34,543 bases of DNA from CAYYNP01 sp964472545 (GTDB lineage: Bacteria > Planctomycetota > Planctomycetia > Pirellulales > Thermoguttaceae): positions 1-34,543 of the forward strand of contig CAYYNP010000074.1 of the NCBI GenBank assembly GCA_964472545.1, in the 5' to 3' direction. This document shows, in pieces, positions 17,084 to 24,831 of the stretch (its first letter is position 1; the number at the start of each line of letters is the position of its first letter). The translations under genes and the position numbers were made by a program. The notes under the pieces are model-generated. The model was not told where the DNA came from, did not search any database, and worked only from the letters and a program-made list of their open reading frames with translations.

Positions 17084-19840
17084 TTATGGTTGTAAAGGTT
17101 CGGATTCTCCGGTGGCGCCGGCCCAGCCGCGGATGTAGCTGACGATGTTGTCGATCTGTTCGCCGGTCAGGGTCGAGATGCCGCCGCCCCCCTTGCCGAA
17201 ACTGCGCATCGCCGTGCCGATGCGCCCCCGGGCAACGGTTGCCTTGAGGTAGCCGTCGGTAGCGGCATCAAGGAACTCCCGGTTGTTCAGTGCCGGAGCC
17301 CAACTGTCGCGGCCTTCATTGCCGTGGCAACCGGCGCAGTGCCCGGCGAACAGCTCTTGGCCCACGCGCTGGTCGGCCTCGGAGCTTTCCTGAGCGGAGG
17401 GCTCCCGCGGCGGCGGATCGAGTTCCCACGACCGCAAGTGTGCCACCACGTTGGCCACCTCTTCGGCATTGAGTTCGACGATCCCCTGCCCGCCGCGGGC
17501 CAAGGAAACCATCGGCGTGTTCTCGCGTCCGAGGATCATCGTGGCGGCCAGGTAGCCGTCGCAGGCCGAGCGGAGGAAATGGGGATTGCTCAGCGCACTG
17601 CCAAGCCGGCCCTCGCCACGTTCGCCGTGGCATTCGGAGCAGGTGGCCGCATAGGTCTCGGCCCCGAGTGCCGGAATGCCCATGCCGGGGCGCGCGGTGA
17701 CGGCACGCGGCCGGCCCTCGTTGTAGCGGAGCCAGGTGATGACGTCTTCGATCTGAGATTCGGAAAGTTCGACCACGCCCGGCTGGCCGCGCAGGAAGGC
17801 CTGCATCGGCGTGTCGAGCTTGCCGTAGCTGATCCAGTGGCGGAGCATGGCGTCGGTTGCGGTGGCCAAGAACGTCGGGTTGGCCAACTGCGGCCCCACG
17901 CCGCCCTCGGCGTGCCGGCCGTGACAACCGGCACAAGTGCCCTCGAAGAGGATCCGCCCACGGTCCCAATCACCCCCGGCACGGAACGACTCCTCGGGCA
18001 GTGGCGGATCCCAGGCCTGCGCGGGACGGCTGAGCGTGCGGACGTAGCGAATCAGATCGGCCACGCCGCCAGAATCGAAGTGATGCCAGGCCGGCATCGC
18101 CGTATCGGGGCGGCCCTCGACGATCGCCGTGGCCAGGTATCGGTCGTCGGCCAACGCCAGCAACTCACGGGTGTGTAGCGACGGGCCCAACGCGCCCTCC
18201 GCCTTGGCGCCGTGACAATGGGCACAATTGCTGCGATAGAGTATCTGCCCTGCCCTGTCGGTCGGTGCCGGCTGTTGTGCCACCAGATCGACCACCTCGT
18301 CGACCTTGGGTGCCGCAAGCTGCCACGACCGCAGATGGGCCATGATATGGCTGGTCTCGTCGGCGCTGAGTTCCTTCCAACTCGGCATGGCCGTATTCGG
18401 ACGGCCTTCGATGATCGTGTCGCGGAGCAGTTCGTCGGAAGCCGCGGCCAGGAACGACGGCGCCCGCAGGCTCACGCCCACGCCCCCTTCGCCGGCGGTC
18501 CCGTGGCAGCCCATGCACCGAGACCGGTACATCGCCCGGCCGTAGCGTGGGTTCCCGCGCCGGGCGGCGATGCTCTCGGTGGGCGGCCCGGCAGCTTCCC
18601 AAGAGCGGATGGCGGCCACCAGGCGATCCATTTCGCCGTCCGAAAGCCCGCCGTCGGCGCCCCAAGCCGGCATGCCCGTGCCGGAGCGGCCGCGATCGAT
18701 AATGTGGCGCAGGAAGGCGTCGCTGGCCACGGCCAACGTGTCGGCGTTGCGCAGCGACGGCGTGATCAGTTCGCGCGGCCGGTCGATCGCTTCGAGGTCT
18801 GGGGATTCGGCATCGTCGGCCGCCCGGGCCACGGCTCCCACGCCGTCGGCCCCGTGGCACGATGAGCAGTACATCAGGTAGAGCGTGTTGCCGTCGGCCG
18901 GCTGCGGATCGACCGGATGCGGGATCGGCGTGTAGGACGAGGCCCCCAGCTTCCGCTTCAGGCTGACCATGTACATTGCCAGATCGCGGGCCTCGTCGTC
19001 GCTGAGCCCGAGGTCGGGCATCAACGTCTCGGGCACCACGACAGTGGGCGACTTGAAGTGAACGGTCATCCAGTTCAGCACGCTCCGCTCGCCCTCGACG
19101 TGCTCGAAATCGAAGTCGTGAACCGTCTTCTCGCCCACGTGGGTGATGTCCGGGCCCAGGCTGCCGCCGCGGTCGCGATACTTGTGGCAGCCGAGGCAGC
19201 CGCGTTCGATAACGAGTTGCTTGCCGCGGGCGATGTTCTCCGCCCCGGCAACGTGCGAGGCCAACTCGCCTCGGCTGACTTGTTCGGTGCGGAACTGCGA
19301 GCCGTAAAGATCCGCCTGGCCGCCGTAGAGGTCGTTTTCATAGTGACATCGGCCGCAGGACGTGTACGCCATCGGGCCGGTCAACAGCGGCTCCGGCCAA
19401 AAGTCGACGTTGCCGTGTGCATCCGGCAGCAACGTCGCCCGGCCTTGTCCCTGGTGGCAGATGGTGCAGCCGTATTTCTCCGGCGGATGGTTCGCCAGGA
19501 AATCGCCCGGATGGGTGCAAAACGGCGTGTCCTTACTCTGGCCGACCATCCTCGGGTCGTCGATCCCCGCGTGGCAGGTGATACAACGATCGACCTTGTG
19601 CAATTCCGGCAGCACGTTTTGATCCAACCCGATCTCGAAGCCCTCGGCGAGCATTCGCCCGCGCTCGTCGGTGGCCATCTCATCAAGGATCGCGGCGTAT
19701 TGCAGCCGTGTCTGCCGCCATTCTGGGTAGACGTTCTCGTACAACGCGGCGATGACCATCAGCACCAGCGTGGCGATGCTGCTGACGAGCAATCCCCACT
19801 TGATTTGCCGATCGATGACTTTGATGTCAGCTTCTACCAT
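17084..19840 (-). CDS. Membrane-anchored decaheme c-type cytochrome with six tandem monohaem modules
   Basis: 918 residues from the ATG at 19840, chosen because AGGAG lies eight bases before it; a GTG seven codons upstream is the alternative. Seen: one membrane helix (about 15-33), then ten CxxCH haem sites at residues 86, 125, 162, 215, 325, 442, 539, 636, 734 and 835. The first four lie in a multihaem/cytochrome-bc-associated head. The last six are regularly spaced (about 97-117 residues) and each belongs to a cytochrome c module with a downstream Met ligand candidate (GTGMPAW, NTAMPSW, DTAMPAW, DTPMQAF, NTPMVSL, GTAMRSF). The protein is expected to face the periplasm. It lies between the cytochrome b and napA genes, so electron transfer from the b/Rieske module to NapA is the natural inference. 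I know of no named family with this exact module count. Confidence 0.9.
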   Translation of the reverse strand: MVEADIKVIDRQIKWGLLVSSIATLVLMVIAALYENVYPEWRQTRLQYAAILDEMATDERGRMLAEGFEIGLDQNVLPELHKVDRCITCHAGIDDPRMVGQSKDTPFCTHPGDFLANHPPEKYGCTICHQGQGRATLLPDAHGNVDFWPEPLLTGPMAYTSCGRCHYENDLYGGQADLYGSQFRTEQVSRGELASHVAGAENIARGKQLVIERGCLGCHKYRDRGGSLGPDITHVGEKTVHDFDFEHVEGERSVLNWMTVHFKSPTVVVPETLMPDLGLSDDEARDLAMYMVSLKRKLGASSYTPIPHPVDPQPADGNTLYLMYCSSCHGADGVGAVARAADDAESPDLEAIDRPRELITPSLRNADTLAVASDAFLRHIIDRGRSGTGMPAWGADGGLSDGEMDRLVAAIRSWEAAGPPTESIAARRGNPRYGRAMYRSRCMGCHGTAGEGGVGVSLRAPSFLAAASDELLRDTIIEGRPNTAMPSWKELSADETSHIMAHLRSWQLAAPKVDEVVDLVAQQPAPTDRAGQILYRSNCAHCHGAKAEGALGPSLHTRELLALADDRYLATAIVEGRPDTAMPAWHHFDSGGVADLIRYVRTLSRPAQAWDPPLPEESFRAGGDWDRGRILFEGTCAGCHGRHAEGGVGPQLANPTFLATATDAMLRHWISYGKLDTPMQAFLRGQPGVVELSESQIEDVITWLRYNEGRPRAVTARPGMGIPALGAETYAATCSECHGERGEGRLGSALSNPHFLRSACDGYLAATMILGRENTPMVSLARGGQGIVELNAEEVANVVAHLRSWELDPPPREPSAQESSEADQRVGQELFAGHCAGCHGNEGRDSWAPALNNREFLDAATDGYLKATVARGRIGTAMRSFGKGGGGISTLTGEQIDNIVSYIRGWAGATGESEPLQP

Positions 19841-19891
19841 CTGCGTCGCTCCTATGACCACTGCGAATTGTCCGGGCCTTGACGTGTCAAC

Positions 19892-21499
19892 TCAATGAGC
19901 CGGCCACTGACTTTCGCTCCAGTAGAAGTCCCAGTTCGGTCCACGCAGGAACGTCCCCACGTAGGTCAAAATCACGAAGCCCACAATGAAGCAGGTAAAC
20001 ATGGCGATCGCCCCCATGCGGGTCGAACGATGCATCCGCATCACGACCAGCGACCAGATCATGTAGGCGACGGTCAACAGGCTGCCGGGGTTCAATAGGA
20101 TGATCACCAATTGCGACGGCTGGTCGAACCACTCGCGAATCCACCCGAAGTTCACCGGCACGGCCACCGAAGCCACGGCCGTCACGGTGCCGAAGATAGC
20201 CGCCTGCCACGCGACCTTCCGTCCCGTCTTGCCGCTGAACCATACGCCCGACGGCTCTTGCTGGCGGTCGACCAACGAAATCAGCGCCAGCCCGACGACC
20301 GCCACGGCCGGAATCAGGAATCCGCCGATGAAGGCCGAGTAGGAGACCATCTCCTGCAAACCCAGGAAATACCAAGGGGCCTTGGCGGGGTTTTCCGGCA
20401 CTGCCGGATTGGCCGGCTCACGCAACGGGGCGTCGAACAGGAACCCCAACGCCACGCATACCAGCATTGTAAGCATGAACACCAGCAACTCCGCCCGCAG
20501 CAGATACGGCCACGAGGGCACCGTCGGATCGGGATCTTTGCCCGTGTGGGGCGACCGGTCGCGGACCACGCACATCAGCCCGTAACTCTTCCCGGGCGAT
20601 TGCTCGGCCTTCACGCCGTCGGTCGACGTCGAATCGGCCCCCTTGCCGGCCGGCGTGGGTGTGCCGTCGGGACGCGCCAGCCCGCCGTCTTTGCGAACCC
20701 GCCAAATGTGAACGCCGATGGCCGCCGCCGCCAGGATCGGCAGGAAGATCACGTGCAGCGTATAGAACCGAATCAGCGAATCCTGGCCGGGCTCCGCCGA
20801 TCCGAGCAACAACTCCTTGATCAGATTGCCGACCTGGTAGTCTTCCGAGAGCCCCATCGCATGGGCCAATTCGTTCGGCGACGCGGCGATGTTCGCGGCG
20901 ATCGTCAAGGCCCAGTAGGCCAGTTGGTCCCAGGGGAGGATGTAGCCGGTGAAGGCCAACATCAACGTGAGCACAAACAGGGCCATACCGACCAGCCAGT
21001 TGAACTCGCGGGCACGCTTGTACGCGGCCGTGTAAAACACGCGCATCATGTGCAGGATCACGAAGATCACCATCATGTGCGAGGCCCAACGGTGGATGTT
21101 GCGGATTAGCCGCCCGGTGGGCACCACGTAGTGCAGGTCCTTCATCGAATCGTAGGCCAGCGCCGTCGACGGCATGTAGTAGATCATCAACAGCACGCCG
21201 GTCACCGTGAGGATGATGAACTGGGCCACCAGCGAGACGCCCAACCCCCAGGTGGTCGTCAGCCGCAACGAATGCGGATGCACCCGGGCGGAGTGGACGT
21301 GCAGGAAGAAATTGGCGAAGACCGCCTGCGATCGCGTTCGATCCGAGGTCGGCGCACCGTGACGAAACGTGGCCCTCCACAAGTTTCGCGGCAGGGCCAG
21401 GACGTTCCCTAGAAACGTCGTCGATTCCGGCACGGTAGTTGCGGCCGAAGTGGTTTCGGCCGCAGTGGTTTCGCTTGCCGTCGATTCGCTACGAACCAT
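19892..21499 (-). CDS. Cytochrome b of a Rieske/cytochrome b complex (fused b6/subunit IV type)
   Basis: 535 residues. Seen: an N-terminal Thr/Ser-rich tail, a four-helix b6-like core with haem ligand pairs His136/His150 (HRW and ILH, 14 apart) and a second pair 15 apart in FYTLHVIFLP and IGVHIWRV, a long polar linker, then a subunit IV-like part ending in LRGPNWDFYW. This integral membrane protein oxidises quinol at its positive-side site, with electrons going to the Rieske protein and the two b haems. The quinol-site motif, normally PEWY, reads APWYF at residues 374-378, so the usual glutamate is missing. AAGGAAAGG is eight bases before the ATG. It sits 15 bases after the Rieske gene and 51 before the decaheme cytochrome gene, consistent with one complex. 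Confidence 0.93.
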   Translation of the reverse strand: MVRSESTASETTAAETTSAATTVPESTTFLGNVLALPRNLWRATFRHGAPTSDRTRSQAVFANFFLHVHSARVHPHSLRLTTTWGLGVSLVAQFIILTVTGVLLMIYYMPSTALAYDSMKDLHYVVPTGRLIRNIHRWASHMMVIFVILHMMRVFYTAAYKRAREFNWLVGMALFVLTLMLAFTGYILPWDQLAYWALTIAANIAASPNELAHAMGLSEDYQVGNLIKELLLGSAEPGQDSLIRFYTLHVIFLPILAAAAIGVHIWRVRKDGGLARPDGTPTPAGKGADSTSTDGVKAEQSPGKSYGLMCVVRDRSPHTGKDPDPTVPSWPYLLRAELLVFMLTMLVCVALGFLFDAPLREPANPAVPENPAKAPWYFLGLQEMVSYSAFIGGFLIPAVAVVGLALISLVDRQQEPSGVWFSGKTGRKVAWQAAIFGTVTAVASVAVPVNFGWIREWFDQPSQLVIILLNPGSLLTVAYMIWSLVVMRMHRSTRMGAIAMFTCFIVGFVILTYVGTFLRGPNWDFYWSESQWPAH

Positions 21500-21514
21500 G
21501 GCTGGTACCTTTCC

Positions 21515-21988
21515 TTAGGCGGAGGCCTTGTACGTCGTCCCCGGGGCCGACTCCTTGGACTGGTCTGCTAGAAGTGTGCCGTCGGGAGCCTGGGTGACCG
21601 ACAACCACCGCAGCGCCCGGGGCGCAGGGCCCGCCAGCACAGTGCCCTGGTCGTCGAACTTCGACCCGTGGCAAGGACAATCGAAGCCGTTTTCCGTCAA
21701 CGTCACCAGACAGCCCAGATGGGTGCAGACCAGCGACACGACGGAAATGCCTTCCTCGGTCGACACCACACAGACCTTCTGCTGCGGAAGCATCGCGACC
21801 GTGCCCGGCGGAAACTCCGCCGGCTTGCCCAGCCGCACCACACTGGAGACGTCGGGCAGCACGCGAGGCTTCGGCAGGCGCAGCATGCCACCCGTCGCGA
21901 ACGCCACCACGGCCCCGGCCGTCCCGACGCCCGCGATCGCCAGGAAATCGTGTCGCGAAACTCCGTCTCGCTTTAACTCGTCGGACAT
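21515..21988 (-). CDS. Rieske [2Fe-2S] protein
   Basis: 157 residues from the ATG at 21988, supported by GAGGAG eight bases upstream; a longer in-frame version to 22054 lies inside the preceding gene and has no RBS. Seen: an N-terminal hydrophobic anchor (about 15-35) preceded by SRHDFL, which looks like a Tat motif with the second arginine replaced by histidine, then the cluster-binding boxes C88-T-H90-LGC93 and C104-P-C106-H107GS. The protein carries electrons from the quinol site of cytochrome b to a c-type cytochrome on the periplasmic side. The start overlaps the end of the FAD oxidoreductase gene by 16 bases, which suggests translational coupling. Together with cytochrome b and the decaheme cytochrome it forms a complete bc-type module. 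Confidence 0.93.
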   Translation of the reverse strand: MSDELKRDGVSRHDFLAIAGVGTAGAVVAFATGGMLRLPKPRVLPDVSSVVRLGKPAEFPPGTVAMLPQQKVCVVSTEEGISVVSLVCTHLGCLVTLTENGFDCPCHGSKFDDQGTVLAGPAPRALRWLSVTQAPDGTLLADQSKESAPGTTYKASA

Positions 21989-23919
21989 TGCGGTTGCTCC
22001 TCGAAACTCAAACGTTCCATGGTAATCGCGCCGGTGGGACATCGTTCGGCACACAAACCACAGCGGATACAGATCGTCTCATCCTTGATGATCGCCGAGG
22101 CCGCTTCGCTCGCAAAGCCGCCCAACTGCTGCGACGTGACCCGATCGAGTTCGTCGCTGCCGAGTTCGTCGCCGCCGGACATCTGGTCCAAGGCCACGAT
22201 CCGTAGGCAGTTCTCCGGACAGACGTCGACGCACCCGCCACAGAGCACGCAACGCCCGCCGTCGAAGATCGTGTTCACGCCACAATCGAAACACCGCCCG
22301 GCCTCGCAACGGGCTTGCCGCGTGGAAAAAGGCAACTCGACCTCGCGCCCCGAGCTCTCAAACCGGTCGTCCAGGCGGACCGCGTCCGGTTCGGCCCGAG
22401 AGTGCTTCTCGTAGCCGGCCTCGCGATCGAACTGGGCCAGCGGAAAATGCAGTTCGGTGGCCTCGGTGGTGATTTCCTGCCCGGTGATACTCTTGTAGAT
22501 CGTTCGCGCCACCGACTTGCCCGAGGCCACGGCATGAATCAGCAACTTCGCCCCGTAGGCCAAATCGCCGGCGACGAAGATATCTTCGACGGCCGTCGCC
22601 CCGGTCACCGGATCGCAGTCGATCTGCCCCCAATCGTTGATCTTGATGCCGTCGCGCGGCGGATCGATGAACGACAGATCGAAGGCCTGGCCGATGGCGA
22701 TCAGCACGTTGTCGCACTGGATCGTAAACTCGGAACCCTCGACGGCAACCGGGCGCCGCCGGCCGCTGTCGTCGGGCGGCCCCAGTTCCATCTTCTGGCA
22801 GCGGATCGCCCGCACGGCGCCCTTCTCGTCCGCCTCAATGCCGACCGGGTTGGTCAGCAGGTGCATCTTGACGCCTTCTTCTTCGGCCCCGTAGATTTCC
22901 GATTTGACCGCGGGCATTTCGGCCCGGCTGCGACGATAGATGATCGTGATCTCGCGACCACCGAACCGAGAGGCCGTCCTTGCGGCATCGACCGCCAGGT
23001 AGTGTTCCCCTTGCTCACCGGCGTCGTCTTCCGGCTGACCGGGCACGCGCAGTGCGGTTCGGGCGGAGTCCATGGCCGCGTCGCCGCCGCCGACGACCAC
23101 CACCCGGCGTCCCAGTTCCGGAGGCTTGCCCAGGGCAACTTCCCGGAGAAACTCCACGCCACCGAAAACGCCCTTCGCGTCGCTGCCGGGATAGGGCGAC
23201 TTGCGCGACCGCTTGGCTCCCACGGCGATCACCACGGCGTCGTGCTTCTCGCGTAACTCGGCCAGCGAGACGTCGCGCCCCACGCAACAGTCGGTAACCG
23301 GCTCGACACCCAGGGCGAGAATCGCTTCGACTTCTGCCCGAATCAGCTCGCGCGGCAGGCGGTAGTCCGGAATGCCCACCGCCAGCATGCCGCCCAAGAG
23401 CGACTCCATCTCATAGATGGTCACCGCAAAGCCGAGCAAGGCCAGGTCGTGCGCGGCGGCAAGCCCCGCCGGCCCGGCGCCAATGATGCCGACGCTCTTC
23501 TCTTTGACCGCAGGGATCTTGGCCGCCAACAACGGCACGAGTTCTTCAGCGGCCTCGCACCGCCGCGAAGCGTGCCGGGCGGTGGCGTTCTTGACGAACT
23601 CCACCAGATTCTTGCCGCCGTCCGCTCGGGCTTCCGGGCCGAACTGTTCGCAGGCGAATCGTTTCAGCGCCCGAATCGAAACCGACTCGTCGAAATCGCC
23701 CCGCCGGCACGCCGCTTCGCACGGCGCGCCACACACGCGGCCACAGATCGACGCCAACGGGTTCGGGCCTCGGGCGATCAGGTAGGCCAGTTCGTCGTTG
23801 CCCTCGGCCAAGGCCCGGACGTAGCCTCGGGCGTCGGTGTTTACCGGGCAGGCGTCCTGGCACTTGATCTGCCGACGCCAGTATCCGGTCCGTGGGACTT
23901 CAACCTGGTACTTACGCAT
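21973..23919 (-). CDS. GltD-like FAD/NAD(P) oxidoreductase with C-terminal 2x[4Fe-4S] ferredoxin domain
   Basis: 648 residues. Seen: N-terminal cysteine-rich Fe-S domain as in glutamate synthase small subunit (C20, C24, C59, C63, C67, C71), FAD-binding GIIGAGPAG (144-152), a second dinucleotide fold VVVVGGGDAAMDSA (about 273-286), IFVAGD near the end of the flavin domain, and a ferredoxin tail with CVLCGGCVDVC and CIRCGLCAERC. Known: this fold moves electrons between NAD(P)H, flavin and Fe-S partners (GltD, NfnL, and FAD subunits attached to some complexes). No signal peptide, so cytoplasmic. Because the gene overlaps the Rieske gene, it probably docks on the cytochrome b complex from the cytoplasmic side, either feeding it from NAD(P)H or drawing from it (inferred). 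Not a glutamate synthase in this context, as no large subunit is present. Confidence 0.86.
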   Translation of the reverse strand: MRKYQVEVPRTGYWRRQIKCQDACPVNTDARGYVRALAEGNDELAYLIARGPNPLASICGRVCGAPCEAACRRGDFDESVSIRALKRFACEQFGPEARADGGKNLVEFVKNATARHASRRCEAAEELVPLLAAKIPAVKEKSVGIIGAGPAGLAAAHDLALLGFAVTIYEMESLLGGMLAVGIPDYRLPRELIRAEVEAILALGVEPVTDCCVGRDVSLAELREKHDAVVIAVGAKRSRKSPYPGSDAKGVFGGVEFLREVALGKPPELGRRVVVVGGGDAAMDSARTALRVPGQPEDDAGEQGEHYLAVDAARTASRFGGREITIIYRRSRAEMPAVKSEIYGAEEEGVKMHLLTNPVGIEADEKGAVRAIRCQKMELGPPDDSGRRRPVAVEGSEFTIQCDNVLIAIGQAFDLSFIDPPRDGIKINDWGQIDCDPVTGATAVEDIFVAGDLAYGAKLLIHAVASGKSVARTIYKSITGQEITTEATELHFPLAQFDREAGYEKHSRAEPDAVRLDDRFESSGREVELPFSTRQARCEAGRCFDCGVNTIFDGGRCVLCGGCVDVCPENCLRIVALDQMSGGDELGSDELDRVTSQQLGGFASEAASAIIKDETICIRCGLCAERCPTGAITMERLSFEEQPQCPTS

Positions 23920-23956
23920 GATATGAGCGATCGGTCAGGTTTATGGCTTTGTCGGA

Positions 23957-24406
23957 TCAGGCTTCACTTTTTGCGCCGCACGACGGCCCGGCCAGCGGCG
24001 AGCCCTGGGCCAGTTGGGCCAACGTGGTCTTGCTCAGGTAATCTCGCAGTTGTCGCTGAATTGAGAGCAGCACTTCCCCCAGCACGCAGTTTCTTCCGCT
24101 ACAAATCGGATCGCCCAGCAAACACACCTCTTCGTCGAGGTTTCCGTCGATCGCCTCGTAGATCGCCAATAGAGTAACGTCTTTGGCGGGTCTGTCCAGC
24201 AGGAACCCCCCCTGTGGGCCGGGAACGGAATCGACCAGCCCGGCTCTGACCAGCCGCTGCATGACTTTGGCCAGATGATGCCCCGAGGCGTCGAGCACTT
24301 TGGCGATTTGCTGGTTTCTCAACCTCTGCCCGTCACCGATAGCCAACAGCGCCATCGTGTGCAGCCCAAGAGAAGCGGCTTCGGAGATGTTGACAAGTCG
24401 GGGCAT
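23957..24406 (-). CDS. Rrf2-family transcriptional regulator with Fe-S-type Cys triad
   Basis: 149 residues from the ATG at 24406. The longer frame to 24478 would place the operator palindrome inside the coding region, and the family normally begins a few residues before the first helix. Seen: winged helix-turn-helix with NQQIAKVLDASGHHLAKVMQ (about 31-50), the family signature VPGPQGGFLL (61-70), and three cysteines C95, C102, C107. In IscR (C92, C98, C104) such a triad binds a [2Fe-2S] cluster; the spacing here is different (six and four residues between). Known relatives are IscR, NsrR (NO sensor) and RirA. As first gene of the nitrate-type operon, with a palindrome over its own promoter, it is probably an autoregulatory redox, Fe or NO-responsive switch. 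Which signal it senses cannot be told from sequence. Confidence 0.86.
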   Translation of the reverse strand: MPRLVNISEAASLGLHTMALLAIGDGQRLRNQQIAKVLDASGHHLAKVMQRLVRAGLVDSVPGPQGGFLLDRPAKDVTLLAIYEAIDGNLDEEVCLLGDPICSGRNCVLGEVLLSIQRQLRDYLSKTTLAQLAQGSPLAGPSCGAKSEA

Positions 24407-24447
24407 CGTTTGCCTGGTAACAGCCGTCCTTGGGCCAGAGAACCAGC

Positions 24448-24463
24448 ATCGTGGTACCACGAT
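24448..24463. promoter_or_regulatory. Perfect 16-bp palindrome, candidate Rrf2 operator
   Basis: ATCGTGGTACCACGAT is a perfect palindrome 42 bases before the Rrf2 start. It covers part of the predicted -10 box and extends downstream of it. Read on the minus strand it is preceded by GTGGT, giving a direct repeat GTGGTA-TC-GTGGTA. Its position is typical of a repressor site; binding by the Rrf2 protein is inferred. Confidence 0.65.
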
Positions 24464-24487
24464 ACCACAACCATGCAACGGCTACAA
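24459..24487 (-). promoter_or_regulatory. Candidate promoter of the respiratory operon
   Basis: On the minus strand, TTGTAG (24482-24487), a 17-base spacer and TATCGT (24459-24464) with the extended -10 dinucleotide TG one base upstream. The match to sigma-70 boxes is partial, but the spacing is exact and the -10 overlaps the palindrome. An AT-rich run lies just upstream (about 24501-24517). Confidence 0.45.
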
Positions 24488-24575
24488 GTAGGCTCCGGCG
24501 ATTTTTTCTGTTTTCCCCTCGTGTCGAAAGCGCTCCGGACGCCGGAGAAAACGCAAGTCGTTGCCACATCAGCAG

Positions 24576-24811
24576 TTACTCGCGCCGCCGCCGTTCAGCA
24601 GGACCCGTCACTTCGGGGGGCACTCCCCGGGGCGCGTCCTCGAAGAGCTTGTCCTCGAGCGTCGTGATGTTGCCCCGCCCATTCACGTTCGACTGGCAGA
24701 TGAGCAGGAAGACCTTCACCGGGCCGCCTCCCATTCTGCGAAATCACCCGCCGCGGCCGGAGCCACCGGAATCGCTACGACGGCGGCGATGATCTTCCTT
24801 CTCCTCGTCAT
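24576..24811 (-). pseudogene. Frameshifted, truncated stub of a SASA-type (sialate O-acetylesterase-like) gene
   Basis: An ATG at 24811 opens a 31-residue frame with a basic, hydrophobic leader (MTRRRKIIAAVVAIPVAPA), like a signal peptide, that ends in TGA at 24716. Shifted by one base, the frame from 24719 reads VKVFLLICQSNVNGRG, then LEDKLFEDAP and GVPPEV, to a TAA at 24576. The motif resembles the block-I start of SASA/SGNH esterases (consensus LLIGQSNMAGRG, with Ser as nucleophile), with the preceding Gly changed to Cys. The pieces together look like the first 80 residues of a secreted esterase of which the rest, normally several hundred residues, is gone. It lies 20 bases after the upstream secreted-protein gene, so it was probably the last gene of that operon. 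The family call rests on motif resemblance only. Confidence 0.5.
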
Positions 24812-24831
24812 CGTCCCCCACTGTGGATCGA

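Noticed and set aside
24533..24547. CTCCGG/CCGGAG hairpin between the secreted-protein run and the Rrf2 gene
   Set aside because: A six-base stem without an adjacent T run on the minus strand; too weak to call a terminator.
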